Of a DNA stretch of 64,000 bases, positions 19,093-27,641 are shown piece by piece. The stretch is taken from positions 2,316,501-2,380,500 of the forward strand of contig NZ_CP050063.1 in assembly GCF_011604685.1 (NCBI RefSeq). Reading direction: 5' to 3'. Position 1 is the stretch's first letter; every line of letters starts with the position of its first letter. Under the pieces are notes generated by a model, which was not told the origin of the DNA, ran no database searches, and saw only the letters and a program-made list of their open reading frames with translations. The translations under genes were made by a program, and so were the position numbers. This stretch comes from Spirosoma aureum (GTDB lineage Bacteria; Bacteroidota; Bacteroidia; Cytophagales; Spirosomataceae).

Positions 19093-20211
19093 ATGCGAAC
19101 CTGTCAAACCTACGCGCGGTCGCTCAGTAGCCGATCACATCCTCAACCAACCTATCTTTTACTGAAAAGATACTTTTCCTGGATTATTTACACGCTTTTC
19201 CTGGTTAGTTTGCAGCAGCACGCTCTAGCTCAGCGTACGTTTACAAACCCCATAAAACCTTCTGGCCCCGATCCGTGGGTGCTGCAAAAGGACGGCTGGT
19301 ATTATTACATGAATACTACCGGCAACAATCTGACGCTCTGGCGAACGCATAACATGGCCGACCTGGCCACTGCTGAGAAGAAAGTCGTTTATACTCCTCC
19401 CGCCGGGAAGCCTTACTCAAAGGAATTGTGGGCACCCGAAATTCACTCATTCAACGGTCGCTGGTACATCTATTTCTCGGCCGATTCGCTCAACAACCTG
19501 TCGCACCGGGTTTGGGTGATCGAGAATGCATCAACCGATCCGATGCAGGGCGAATGGGTCATGAAAGGAAAAATCGGCGACAAAGCTGACCATTGGGAGA
19601 TAGATATGTCGGTCATTGACTACAAAGGTCAGCTCTACGCGACCTGGTCGGGCTGGGAGGGACCTAAAAACGGGCGGCAGGATATTTACCTGGCCCGACT
19701 CAAGAATCCCTGGACAATTGACGGTGACCGGGTTAAAGTTTCGCAGCCCGATCAGCCGTGGGAGATGCATGGCGATGTGCCGCAGGAGTGGCAGAAAAAT
19801 GGCGAAGTACCCAAAATTTACGTGAATGAAGGGCCAGAGTTTTTAAGCCATAATAACAACCTATTCATCGTGTATTCGGCCAATGCCTGCTGGCTCGACT
19901 ATTGCCTTGGCCTTCTGACCTATAGCGGCAACGGTGATTTGCTGGACCCGGCGAACTGGACCAAAAGTAAAAGTCCGGTGTTTACGCAGGCACCAGAGAA
20001 TGGGGTTTGGGCACCCGGTCATGGCGGTTTTTTTCGCTCGGCCGATGGAAAGCAGGACTGGATGATCTATCACGCTAATCCGTCGGCTACCGACGGTTGC
20101 GGGAACAAACGCGCCCCGCATATTCAACCCTTTACCTGGAATGCCGATGGGTCACCCAGTTTTGGGAAGCCTGTTGCCAATGTGCCCATTCCAGTACCGG
20201 CAGAAAAATAA
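19093..20211 (+). CDS. Glycoside hydrolase family 43 protein
   Basis: A secreted five-bladed propeller hydrolase of about 372 residues. GH43 enzymes remove arabinofuranose or xylose from hemicellulose. The inverting triad is visible: Asp in SGPDPWV (catalytic base), Asp in EIDMSVID (pKa modulator) and Glu in NEGPEFL (acid). A hydrophobic export signal (FSWIIYTLFLVSLQQHALAQ) precedes the domain. The start is uncertain: ATG at 19027 and ATG at 19093 both leave an unusually long N-terminal region before the signal, and the shorter is given. It is followed, about 150 and then about 130 bp on, by an epimerase and a GH5-like gene, which together form a small sugar-release cluster. Confidence 0.85.
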   Translation: MRTCQTYARSLSSRSHPQPTYLLLKRYFSWIIYTLFLVSLQQHALAQRTFTNPIKPSGPDPWVLQKDGWYYYMNTTGNNLTLWRTHNMADLATAEKKVVYTPPAGKPYSKELWAPEIHSFNGRWYIYFSADSLNNLSHRVWVIENASTDPMQGEWVMKGKIGDKADHWEIDMSVIDYKGQLYATWSGWEGPKNGRQDIYLARLKNPWTIDGDRVKVSQPDQPWEMHGDVPQEWQKNGEVPKIYVNEGPEFLSHNNNLFIVYSANACWLDYCLGLLTYSGNGDLLDPANWTKSKSPVFTQAPENGVWAPGHGGFFRSADGKQDWMIYHANPSATDGCGNKRAPHIQPFTWNADGSPSFGKPVANVPIPVPAEK

Positions 20212-20233
20212 CAGGGAGTGATTGAGGTAAACA

Positions 20234-20313
20234 GATAATTGAGGTAATTCGCAACAAATGGGCAGGCCAGATCCGTTTTTAACTTGTTTATTCAGTCAAA
20301 TTACTCAATTATC
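20234..20313 (+). repeat. Imperfect inverted repeat of AATTAC words
   Basis: GATAATTGAGGTAATT at 20234-20249 pairs with AATTACTCAATTATC at 20299-20313 with one missing base. The gap continues with similar AATTACC words up to the epimerase start. It could fold as a hairpin between the GH43 and epimerase genes. Confidence 0.5.
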
Positions 20314-20360
20314 GATTCGTCAGAACTCCCTAATCACCCATTTACCCAATTACCAAACTA

Positions 20361-21554
20361 ATGCAGAAATTCCTTTTTCTTACGACAGCCGCAGCTATTC
20401 TCAGTCTGAATGCCTGTCAGAAAGCCAACAAGAACGAACAAAAAGCGGCAGATTCTATCGCTGTAGCTACTGGTGATACTACCGCCATGATTGATGCTAA
20501 ACTCCCTGACCCAGCTTCGTTTGCCGGTGAGGCAGATGGCAAAAAAGCCAGCCTCTATATTCTAAAGAACAAAACGATTCAGGTCGCGATCTCCGATTAC
20601 GGTGCCCGGATTGTTGGCTTGCTCGTACCAGACAAAAACGGGAAAGTAACCGACGTCGCTCCCGGTTTTCTGACCGTTGCTGCCTATGAAAAACCCGATG
20701 GGGCTTTCTTTGGCCCTGTTGTAGGCCGATTTGGGAACCGAATTGCCAAGGGTAAATTTACGCTCGATGGCAAGGCATATACACTAGCCCTCAATAACAA
20801 TGGCAACACATTACATGGCGGTCCAAGCGGTTTTCATAGCCATGTCTGGGATACAAAACAGGTAGACGATAAAACCCTGGAAATGACGTATGTCTCGAAA
20901 GATGGAGAGGGTGGTTTTCCCGGAACGGTGACAACCAGCGTTACCTATTCGCTGACCGACGATAATGCACTGAAGCTGGTTTATTCGGCCAAAACAGACA
21001 AGGCAACTCCTTACAATCCAACGAGCCATGGTTTCTTCAACCTGAACGGCGAAGGTAGTGGCACGATCAATGATCATCTGGTGATGATCAATGCCGATAA
21101 ATACTCGGCGGTCGACAAGGGGCTGATTCCACAGGGAGAGCCTGTTTCCGTTGCTGGAACACCCTTCGATTTCCGGAAGCCAACCACCATTGCCGCACGG
21201 GTCGATGAAAAAAACGAGCAACTGAGTTTTGGCGGAGGATATGACCATAACTGGGTATTGAACAAACCAAAAGCCGGTGAACTGACTTCAGCTGCCGAAG
21301 TGATTGGCGATAAATCGGGCATCAAGATGCAGGTGCTGACAACTGAACCAGCTTTACAGTTCTACGGAGGCAATTTCTTTAAAGGGACAGATATCGGTAA
21401 GTATGGCAAACCAATTGTCTATCGGGGTGCCTTTGCCATGGAAACACAGCACTATCCTGACTCACCCAATCACCCGACTTACCCTAACACCATTCTGAAG
21501 CCGGGACAGACCTACAGCCAGACGACCGAGTATCGATTTTCGACTGTAAAGTAG
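20361..21554 (+). CDS. galM: Aldose 1-epimerase (mutarotase), lipoprotein
   Basis: A 397-residue GalM-type enzyme that interconverts alpha and beta anomers of free sugars. It carries a lipoprotein signal with lipobox LNAC (Cys19), so it sits in the periplasm or on the outer membrane rather than in the cytoplasm as E. coli GalM does. Catalytic features are NTLHGG (His152), TSHGFFNL (His223) and the base in TTEPALQFYGGN (Glu329). The domain fills about 60-395. It lies in a same-strand row with the GH43 and GH5-like genes, which fits processing of sugars released outside the cytoplasm. The gene symbol reflects family, not proven substrate. Confidence 0.92.
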   Translation: MQKFLFLTTAAAILSLNACQKANKNEQKAADSIAVATGDTTAMIDAKLPDPASFAGEADGKKASLYILKNKTIQVAISDYGARIVGLLVPDKNGKVTDVAPGFLTVAAYEKPDGAFFGPVVGRFGNRIAKGKFTLDGKAYTLALNNNGNTLHGGPSGFHSHVWDTKQVDDKTLEMTYVSKDGEGGFPGTVTTSVTYSLTDDNALKLVYSAKTDKATPYNPTSHGFFNLNGEGSGTINDHLVMINADKYSAVDKGLIPQGEPVSVAGTPFDFRKPTTIAARVDEKNEQLSFGGGYDHNWVLNKPKAGELTSAAEVIGDKSGIKMQVLTTEPALQFYGGNFFKGTDIGKYGKPIVYRGAFAMETQHYPDSPNHPTYPNTILKPGQTYSQTTEYRFSTVK

Positions 21555-21681
21555 CAGTTAGTAGCGATACTTAAATCAATTATTGAAAGCTTCCGCCGAT
21601 TAGAAATAAACTATCTGATCGATGGAAGCCCAAATAATACTCTCTACTCCTTTTATAACAGAACAACCCTTATTTTCAATT

Positions 21682-22815
21682 ATGAAGCGTTTATTGCTCA
21701 TACTTTGTCTGTTTAGTGCTGCCATTACCTATGGGCAGAATGCACCCGGCCGATGGTCGGCCGAAAAGGCAAATGCCTGGTACGCCAAAGAACCCTTTCT
21801 GGTTGGGTCAAACTATGCACCGGCCAATGCTATCAATGAGCTTGAGATGTTTCAGGCCGACAGTTTCGATCCGGCAACGATCGATAAAGAACTGGCTATG
21901 GCCGAGCGTATTGGCATGAACACCATGCGTGTTTTTCTCCATGATTTGCTTTGGAAAGATTCTGCTGGCTTCACCAAACGACTGGATCAGTTCCTGAGTC
22001 TGTGCGCTAAACACAAGATCCGGCCAATGCTGGTATTGTTTGATTCCTGCTGGGACCCTTTTCCAAAATTGGGAAAACAGCATGAGCCGGTTCCGGGAAT
22101 CCACAATTCGGGCTGGTTACAAAGTCCCGGCGCAGCTGCCCTGACCGACGAATCGCAATACCCACGACTGGAGACATACGTAAAAGGTGTAGTTGGCGCT
22201 TTTAAGAATGACAAGCGTATTCTGGCATGGGATGTCTGGAATGAGCCCGACAATACCAACGATAATAGTTATGGTAAGAACAACAAGAAGCTCGAACCGG
22301 CGAATAAAGTCGCACTGGTGACCAAACTGCTGCCTCGTGTATTTCAGTGGGCCCGGTCGGCCGGGGCAACGCAGCCACTAACATCAGGTGTCTGGATCTA
22401 TCGTACACCCGCTGACTGGCAGAATCCGGCGAAATGGTCACCAATGGAGAAAATACAGTTTGAGAATTCGGATATCATTACGTTCCACCAATACTCAAAT
22501 CCAACGGAACTCGAAAAAGTAATTCCGGCGCTAGAGTCGTTTGGCCGCCCTGTTATCTGTACGGAATACATGGCCCGTGGCGTTAATAGTAAGTTCCAGA
22601 CTCATTTGCCCATTGCTAAAAAAGCCAAAGTGGGTATGATTAACTGGGGGTTTGTTGCGGGTAAAACACAAACGTTCCTGCCCTGGGATAGTTGGCAGAA
22701 ACCATATGTCAATGGTCGCGAACCAGCCATCTGGTTTCATGAAGTATTCAAACAGGACGGCACTCCTGTTGATCCGGCCGAAGTGGCAGCCATCAAACAG
22801 GCAACGGGAAAATAG
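21682..22815 (+). CDS. GH5-like (cellulase-fold) secreted glycoside hydrolase
   Basis: A secreted (beta/alpha)8 hydrolase of about 377 residues. The ATG at 21682 is chosen because it begins a standard signal peptide (MKRLLLILCLFSAAITYGQ). An in-frame ATG 20 codons upstream would bury the signal. The retaining pair is visible: WNEPDN (acid/base Glu about 188) and VICTEYMARG (nucleophile Glu about 295). Family members cut beta-1,4 glycans such as mannan, glucan or xylan; the substrate cannot be read here. The gene is last in the GH43-epimerase-GH5 row and is followed by a clear terminator. Confidence 0.85.
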   Translation: MKRLLLILCLFSAAITYGQNAPGRWSAEKANAWYAKEPFLVGSNYAPANAINELEMFQADSFDPATIDKELAMAERIGMNTMRVFLHDLLWKDSAGFTKRLDQFLSLCAKHKIRPMLVLFDSCWDPFPKLGKQHEPVPGIHNSGWLQSPGAAALTDESQYPRLETYVKGVVGAFKNDKRILAWDVWNEPDNTNDNSYGKNNKKLEPANKVALVTKLLPRVFQWARSAGATQPLTSGVWIYRTPADWQNPAKWSPMEKIQFENSDIITFHQYSNPTELEKVIPALESFGRPVICTEYMARGVNSKFQTHLPIAKKAKVGMINWGFVAGKTQTFLPWDSWQKPYVNGREPAIWFHEVFKQDGTPVDPAEVAAIKQATGK

Positions 22816-22834
22816 AAATTGACAGGAATACACT

Positions 22835-22874
22835 AAAAGTCGGTCGGGCATTTTGTCTGGCCGACTTTTTTTAT
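22835..22874 (+). terminator. Intrinsic terminator after the GH5-like gene
   Basis: AAAAGTCGGTC and GGCCGACTTTT form an 11-bp stem (one G-U pair) around a loop of about 14 nt, followed by a run of T. It lies 20 bp past the stop codon. Confidence 0.8.
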
Positions 22875-23416
22875 TGGATTTCGTTCTTCACAATTTGGGC
22901 GTGTATGTTATACCTGTGGGGTCTTTGGGCTAACTCCCTTCTTACTGTCAAATTTTTCTACGATGACATGTACGCCACCTCCGCCAAGAAACTCAAAAAA
23001 CCACTTTGCGAGTAATTCAATTACGTCCATTTCTACCGGCTTGGGCAAAATGAAAAAGAACTCTTTTACCAATTATAGGTGCAACTAGCAATAGGCTACT
23101 CTAAGATAGAGGATTGGTCAGACTGGGGCACTATCTAAAACCATATAATTTCTTGTACTCAGAAAATTAATGCTCGTTTAAAAATCCATTTGCCCGATAT
23201 CGGAGTATATATAATCAATCTTCTAAAGTGCTGTAAACTAGCTGGCTATGGATCTCTATACTTAAGTAAAATCACCAGATTTTTGTTGTGTTTTTTCGCT
23301 AAAGTAGCGCAGGGTAAAGCTCATTGCCCGATTGTGCTTCTATGGGTATCTGTTTGTCTTTAGTAACCACTTCAGAGGATTTTTTGCTCATTTTTCACGC
23401 TCAAACCCAAACGACA
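22875..23416. other. Intergenic region before the DUF4331 genes
   Basis: About 540 bp without a supported gene. The sequence is AT-rich with scattered short open frames that lack family features. It should contain the promoter of the DUF4331 pair, but no full Bacteroidota promoter was recognised. Confidence 0.5.
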
Positions 23417-25177
23417 ATGCGCACGTTTCCCTTGTTTAGGGGTCAGTTAAGGACTAAAATTCTTAGCTGTGCCTTAGTGCTGCTGGCAACTGCTGGTTTT
23501 GCCTCCAGCCACCGCGAAGCCCCGTTGATCTCGAACGATCCACTGGCTGACAATACTGACGTATATGCGTTCAAAAGCCCCGACGACCCGAATACCATCA
23601 CGATCATTGCTAATTACATTCCTTTTCAGTTGCCCGAAGGCGGACCGAACTATTATAATTTCGGTTCCAATATTCGGTATGAGATCCACATTAAAAACAA
23701 AGCAACCACAGCCGGTGACGATATTACCTATCGGTTTACCTTTACCAATACGAACGAAGACCCGACTACGTTCTTCAACATTCGGCTGGGGAAGCAAAAC
23801 TTAAAAACAACCTACACCTGCGAACGAAGTATCGATGGTGGTAAGACGTATATGACCATCGTTAGCAATGGCATTGTTCCACCAGCTAATATTGGGCCTC
23901 GTTCTATCGATACGCCGGGTTTAGGATTGGGTTCTACCTACAACGATTTGATCAAGAATGCAATCGCTCCAGCGAAGACCGGTGAGCAGGTCTTTTGTGG
24001 TCCTGCCGATGATCCGTTCTTTGTCGATCTGGCGGGTGCGTTTGATGCGGGCAACTTTCGTCCTGACGGTAACAAAGTTAACCCACCCAAAGATGGGCTG
24101 GCTCGCTATAACGTTCATAGCATTGCCCTTAAAATTCCAGTAAGCATTCTACAGAAAGACGGGAAGTCGGTATCGCAGGCGGCCACTATTCTCGATCCTG
24201 ATTATGTGATCGGGGTGTGGGCCTCTGCTAGCCGACAAATGATCAAAACCCTTTATGCCGCGGGTGATGTTGGCTATGATGGTGGCTGGGTGCAGGTCTC
24301 GCGCCTGGGTATGCCGCTCACCAACGAAGCGGTCATTCCGGTGGGCATGAAAGACAAATGGAATTCGGTGACGCCTTATAACGGTAATGATCTTCAGTTT
24401 GCCAAATACTTCACCAATCCCGAACTAGCCCTGTACATGGATGATTCCCAGTTTGGTGGAGCCGTTCCTTCATTGAAGGCTTTGCGGATACAATCGAAAT
24501 CGCTGGGTTCGTTTGACTTCCGCAATGGCAAGCCGGGTCTGTTTGGCCTGAAAGGTAATGCCGCTCTGGATGGTACAGCGCTGGCCGAAGCTGCTTTTGG
24601 GAGTGTTCTGCTTCCCGATGCAGCCAGCCCTCGTGCGGTTGACTTATTGCCGATTTTCTATACCGGCGTTCCGAACCTGAAACCCTACCAACTGGCAACG
24701 GGTAAGGGCGGTAATCCACTGGCAGCTGGTAAGCCGTTCATTCACAATTTCCTGCCTACGTTGGGCGATATGCTTCGGTTGAACATGGCCGTTCCGGCTA
24801 CTCCCCGTAACGATCCGAATTTTAGCTCGCTCGGTCTGGTATGGGCTGCGGTCATTGGATTAACGGTTCCGGACTTCATGAATACAAACCTCCAGTTTAT
24901 TCCGAACATGGATGGTTTCCCGAACGGTCGTCGGCTGGAAGATGACGTGACCACCATTGAATTACAGGCTGTTAGTGGAGTTGTTTTAGCTGCCGTTGGG
25001 CTGTGGTATGACGACTTTACGCCGGGTCCAGGCGCAAACCCTGTTACGCCGAATCTGGCGAAAGTACTAGGCTTTAGCGCAGGAGTAACGAAAAATGATA
25101 CGACGCTCAAGGCTTCATTCCCCTACGTGCAAACTCCGTGGAGAGGTCTTGACTATACGAAAAAGAACCGTTTCTAA
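23417..25177 (+). CDS. DUF4331 protein, copy 1
   Basis: A secreted protein of about 586 residues filled by one DUF4331 domain, whose function is not established. The ATG at 23417 is preferred: it opens a signal peptide (MRTFPLFRG... LLATAGFA), whereas the longer frame from 23324 adds an unlikely leader. The mature protein begins with the family hallmark SSHREAPLISNDPLADNTDVYAF. Other conserved blocks are CGPADDPFFVDLAGAFD and FIPNMDGFPNGRRLEDDVT. Unlike copy 2 it ends right after the domain and has no C-terminal sorting segment, so it is probably periplasmic or released. It lies 27 bp before copy 2 on the same strand, almost certainly in the same transcript. Confidence 0.9.
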   Translation: MRTFPLFRGQLRTKILSCALVLLATAGFASSHREAPLISNDPLADNTDVYAFKSPDDPNTITIIANYIPFQLPEGGPNYYNFGSNIRYEIHIKNKATTAGDDITYRFTFTNTNEDPTTFFNIRLGKQNLKTTYTCERSIDGGKTYMTIVSNGIVPPANIGPRSIDTPGLGLGSTYNDLIKNAIAPAKTGEQVFCGPADDPFFVDLAGAFDAGNFRPDGNKVNPPKDGLARYNVHSIALKIPVSILQKDGKSVSQAATILDPDYVIGVWASASRQMIKTLYAAGDVGYDGGWVQVSRLGMPLTNEAVIPVGMKDKWNSVTPYNGNDLQFAKYFTNPELALYMDDSQFGGAVPSLKALRIQSKSLGSFDFRNGKPGLFGLKGNAALDGTALAEAAFGSVLLPDAASPRAVDLLPIFYTGVPNLKPYQLATGKGGNPLAAGKPFIHNFLPTLGDMLRLNMAVPATPRNDPNFSSLGLVWAAVIGLTVPDFMNTNLQFIPNMDGFPNGRRLEDDVTTIELQAVSGVVLAAVGLWYDDFTPGPGANPVTPNLAKVLGFSAGVTKNDTTLKASFPYVQTPWRGLDYTKKNRF

Positions 25178-25204
25178 TCTGCTCATCATTCTTCGGATAA
25201 GACA

Positions 25205-27493
25205 ATGAAAAAATTACTTTCCCTATTACTGATGGCAGTATTGACGTATCTGCCCTATAATCAGGTTATTGCTTCGTCGCACCGGGAGGCCCCGCTCATC
25301 TCGAATGATCCACTCGCTGACAATACGGACGTTTACGCGTTTAAAAGCCCAACCGATGCGGAAAAGATCGTTCTGATTGCCAACTACATTCCGTTTGAAG
25401 ATCCATCAGGCGGGCCAAACTGGTATACGTTCGGGCAGAATATCCGGTACGAAATCCACGTTAAAAACAATGCCGCTACGGCCGGAGACGACATTACCTA
25501 CCGATTTACATTTACGGTTGTTAATGAAGACCCGACTACGTTCTTCAATATTCGGTTAGGGAAGCAAAATCAGAAAGCAACCTACACCTGTGAACGCAGT
25601 ATTGATGGAGGCAGAACCTTTACGGCCATCGTTACCAACGGTGTAGTGCCACCGGCTAACATCGGCCCGCGCTCGATTGAAGACAAAACGGTTGGATTGG
25701 GTGCTGCTAACTATAACGCTCTGGCAACGAAGGCCATTACGACCGCAACATCGGGTGAGCGAATTTTCTGCGGACCAATCGACGATCCGTTCTTTGTCGA
25801 TCTGGGTGGCGCGTTTGACGTAGGTAACTTCAGACCGAAGGGGCGCGATGGTTTGTCACGCTTTAACTGCCATACCATTGCCATTGAAGTGCCCGTATCG
25901 ACTCTACAGAAAAGCGGCAAAGCAGTAGCTCAGGCGGCCACTATTCTTGATCCTGATTATGTGATCGGGGTGTGGGCCTCTTCGAGTCGGCAAATGATCA
26001 AAACCCTTTATGCTGCGGGCGATGTTGGCTACGACGGCGGTTGGGTGCAGGTTTCGCGTTTGGGTATGCCATTGACCAATGAAGCGGTCATTCCGGTGGG
26101 CATGAAAGACAAATGGAATTCGATGACCCCTTATAACGGCAATGACCTTCAGTTTGCCAAATACTTCACCAATCCCGAACTGGCTCTGTACATGGATGAC
26201 TCCCAGTTTGGTAGTGCCGTTCCCGGATTATCTGCCCTTCGAATACAGTCGAAATCGCTGGGTTCGTTTGACTTCCGCAATGGCAAGCCGGGTCTGTTTG
26301 GCCTGAAAGGTAATGCCGCTCTAAATGGAACCGCGCTGTCCGAAGCTGCTTTTGGAAGTGTTCTGTTGCCTGATGCAGCCAGCCCCCGTGCGGTTGACTT
26401 ATTGCCGATCTTTTACACCGGTGTGCCCAACCTGGCTCCCTATCAACTGGCTACCGGCAAAGGTGGCAATCCACTGGCAGTCGGTAAGCCATTCATTCAC
26501 AATTTCCTGCCTACGTTGGGCGATATGCTTCGGTTGAACATGGCCGTTCCGGCCACTCCGCGCAACGATGCCAAGTTCAGTTCACTGGGACTGGTTCAGG
26601 CGGCTGTTTTAGGCTTAACCGATCCAATGTATGCGAATACAAACCTCCAGTTTATTCCAAACATGGATGGTTTTCCGAACGGTCGTCGGCTGGAAGATGA
26701 CGTGACCACCATTGAATTACAAGCCGTTGGTGGAGTTGTTTTAGCTGCCGTTGGGTTGTGGTATGACGACTTTACGCCGGGTCCGGGCGCAAATCCTGTT
26801 ACGCCGAGTCTGGTAAAAGTGCTGAGCTTTAACGCGGGCGTTACAAAGAACGATACCACACTGAAAGGAGCTTTTCCATTCGTGCAGGACCCCTGGCGCG
26901 GTTTTCTGGGTAATCCCTACATCGGTCCGGATGCCGACGTGACCAAACCATTGGCCGCAACCGTGCTGAGCTACAACTGCAATACAGGTGATATTACCTT
27001 TGGGCGCATTGGGGGCGATCCGAATCGTGTTGTCGAATACCAGGCTGCGGGTGTCGTCAATGGCACCTGGAGTACGAATGTAACCCGCCAGATTGAGGCT
27101 GAATTGCGGAAAGATGCGAACAGCAACCGATTCCTCTGGATCTGGGCGCGCTACGTAGGTGATCAGTCTTCGCTGGTAAACTTCATGTATGACTTCCGTA
27201 CCCCCTGTGGCCAGGCCCGTCAGGGAGCTGCCGAGTTCACCGAACCAATGGCTGTTCGGATCATGGGTAACCCGACCATTGGCGATGAAGTGACGGTAGA
27301 AGTGAGTGGCGCATCGGGTCCGGTGCAACTCTATCTCAGCAACAGCCGGGGGCAACGGATTGGTCAACAAACGATCAGTATACCCGGTGCAGTTGAACTC
27401 CGGACCGTACGATTGGGCGAGCAACCGGGCGCTTACTTCCTACAGGCAGTGACACCGACGGAGCGCCAGACTGTTAAGATAATTCGTAATTAA
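25205..27493 (+). CDS. DUF4331 protein, copy 2, with C-terminal sorting-like domain
   Basis: A 762-residue secreted protein: signal peptide (1-24, ending VIASS), DUF4331 domain (about 25-580), a linker domain (about 590-670), and an 80-residue C-terminal beta domain (PVQLYLSNSRGQRIG ... GAYFLQAV, ending VKIIRN). That end resembles a type IX secretion system sorting signal, so this copy may be carried to the cell surface while copy 1 is not. The function of DUF4331 is unknown. The DNA of the second half of the domain is almost identical to copy 1 although the first half has diverged. A perfect hairpin terminator follows 12 bp after the stop. Confidence 0.9.
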   Translation: MKKLLSLLLMAVLTYLPYNQVIASSHREAPLISNDPLADNTDVYAFKSPTDAEKIVLIANYIPFEDPSGGPNWYTFGQNIRYEIHVKNNAATAGDDITYRFTFTVVNEDPTTFFNIRLGKQNQKATYTCERSIDGGRTFTAIVTNGVVPPANIGPRSIEDKTVGLGAANYNALATKAITTATSGERIFCGPIDDPFFVDLGGAFDVGNFRPKGRDGLSRFNCHTIAIEVPVSTLQKSGKAVAQAATILDPDYVIGVWASSSRQMIKTLYAAGDVGYDGGWVQVSRLGMPLTNEAVIPVGMKDKWNSMTPYNGNDLQFAKYFTNPELALYMDDSQFGSAVPGLSALRIQSKSLGSFDFRNGKPGLFGLKGNAALNGTALSEAAFGSVLLPDAASPRAVDLLPIFYTGVPNLAPYQLATGKGGNPLAVGKPFIHNFLPTLGDMLRLNMAVPATPRNDAKFSSLGLVQAAVLGLTDPMYANTNLQFIPNMDGFPNGRRLEDDVTTIELQAVGGVVLAAVGLWYDDFTPGPGANPVTPSLVKVLSFNAGVTKNDTTLKGAFPFVQDPWRGFLGNPYIGPDADVTKPLAATVLSYNCNTGDITFGRIGGDPNRVVEYQAAGVVNGTWSTNVTRQIEAELRKDANSNRFLWIWARYVGDQSSLVNFMYDFRTPCGQARQGAAEFTEPMAVRIMGNPTIGDEVTVEVSGASGPVQLYLSNSRGQRIGQQTISIPGAVELRTVRLGEQPGAYFLQAVTPTERQTVKIIRN

Positions 27494-27504
27494 GTAAGAT
27501 GTTT

Positions 27505-27540
27505 TAGGTGGAGTCAGCCTTCCAGATCTGACTCCACCTA
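27505..27540 (+). terminator. Hairpin terminator after the DUF4331 pair
   Basis: TAGGTGGAGTCAG at 27505-27517 and its exact reverse complement at 27528-27540 form a 13-bp stem with a 10-nt loop. A short T stretch (TTT) follows. It separates the DUF4331 pair from the TPR lipoprotein gene. Confidence 0.75.
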
Positions 27541-27641
27541 TTTAGCACTTCCAATTAAATTGGATTGCTGGTATGGTACCTACCTGGTAGCAATACGCCA
27601 GACATAATAAACCGACAACACTCCCAATCTCCCTATCAATC

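Noticed and set aside
22963..23091. Small 42-codon frame in the gap before DUF4331
   Set aside because: No export signal, no conserved pattern and no neighbour spacing that supports it.
26741..27424. 227-codon open frame on the minus strand within DUF4331 copy 2
   Set aside because: Antisense to a conserved coding region; no supporting features.
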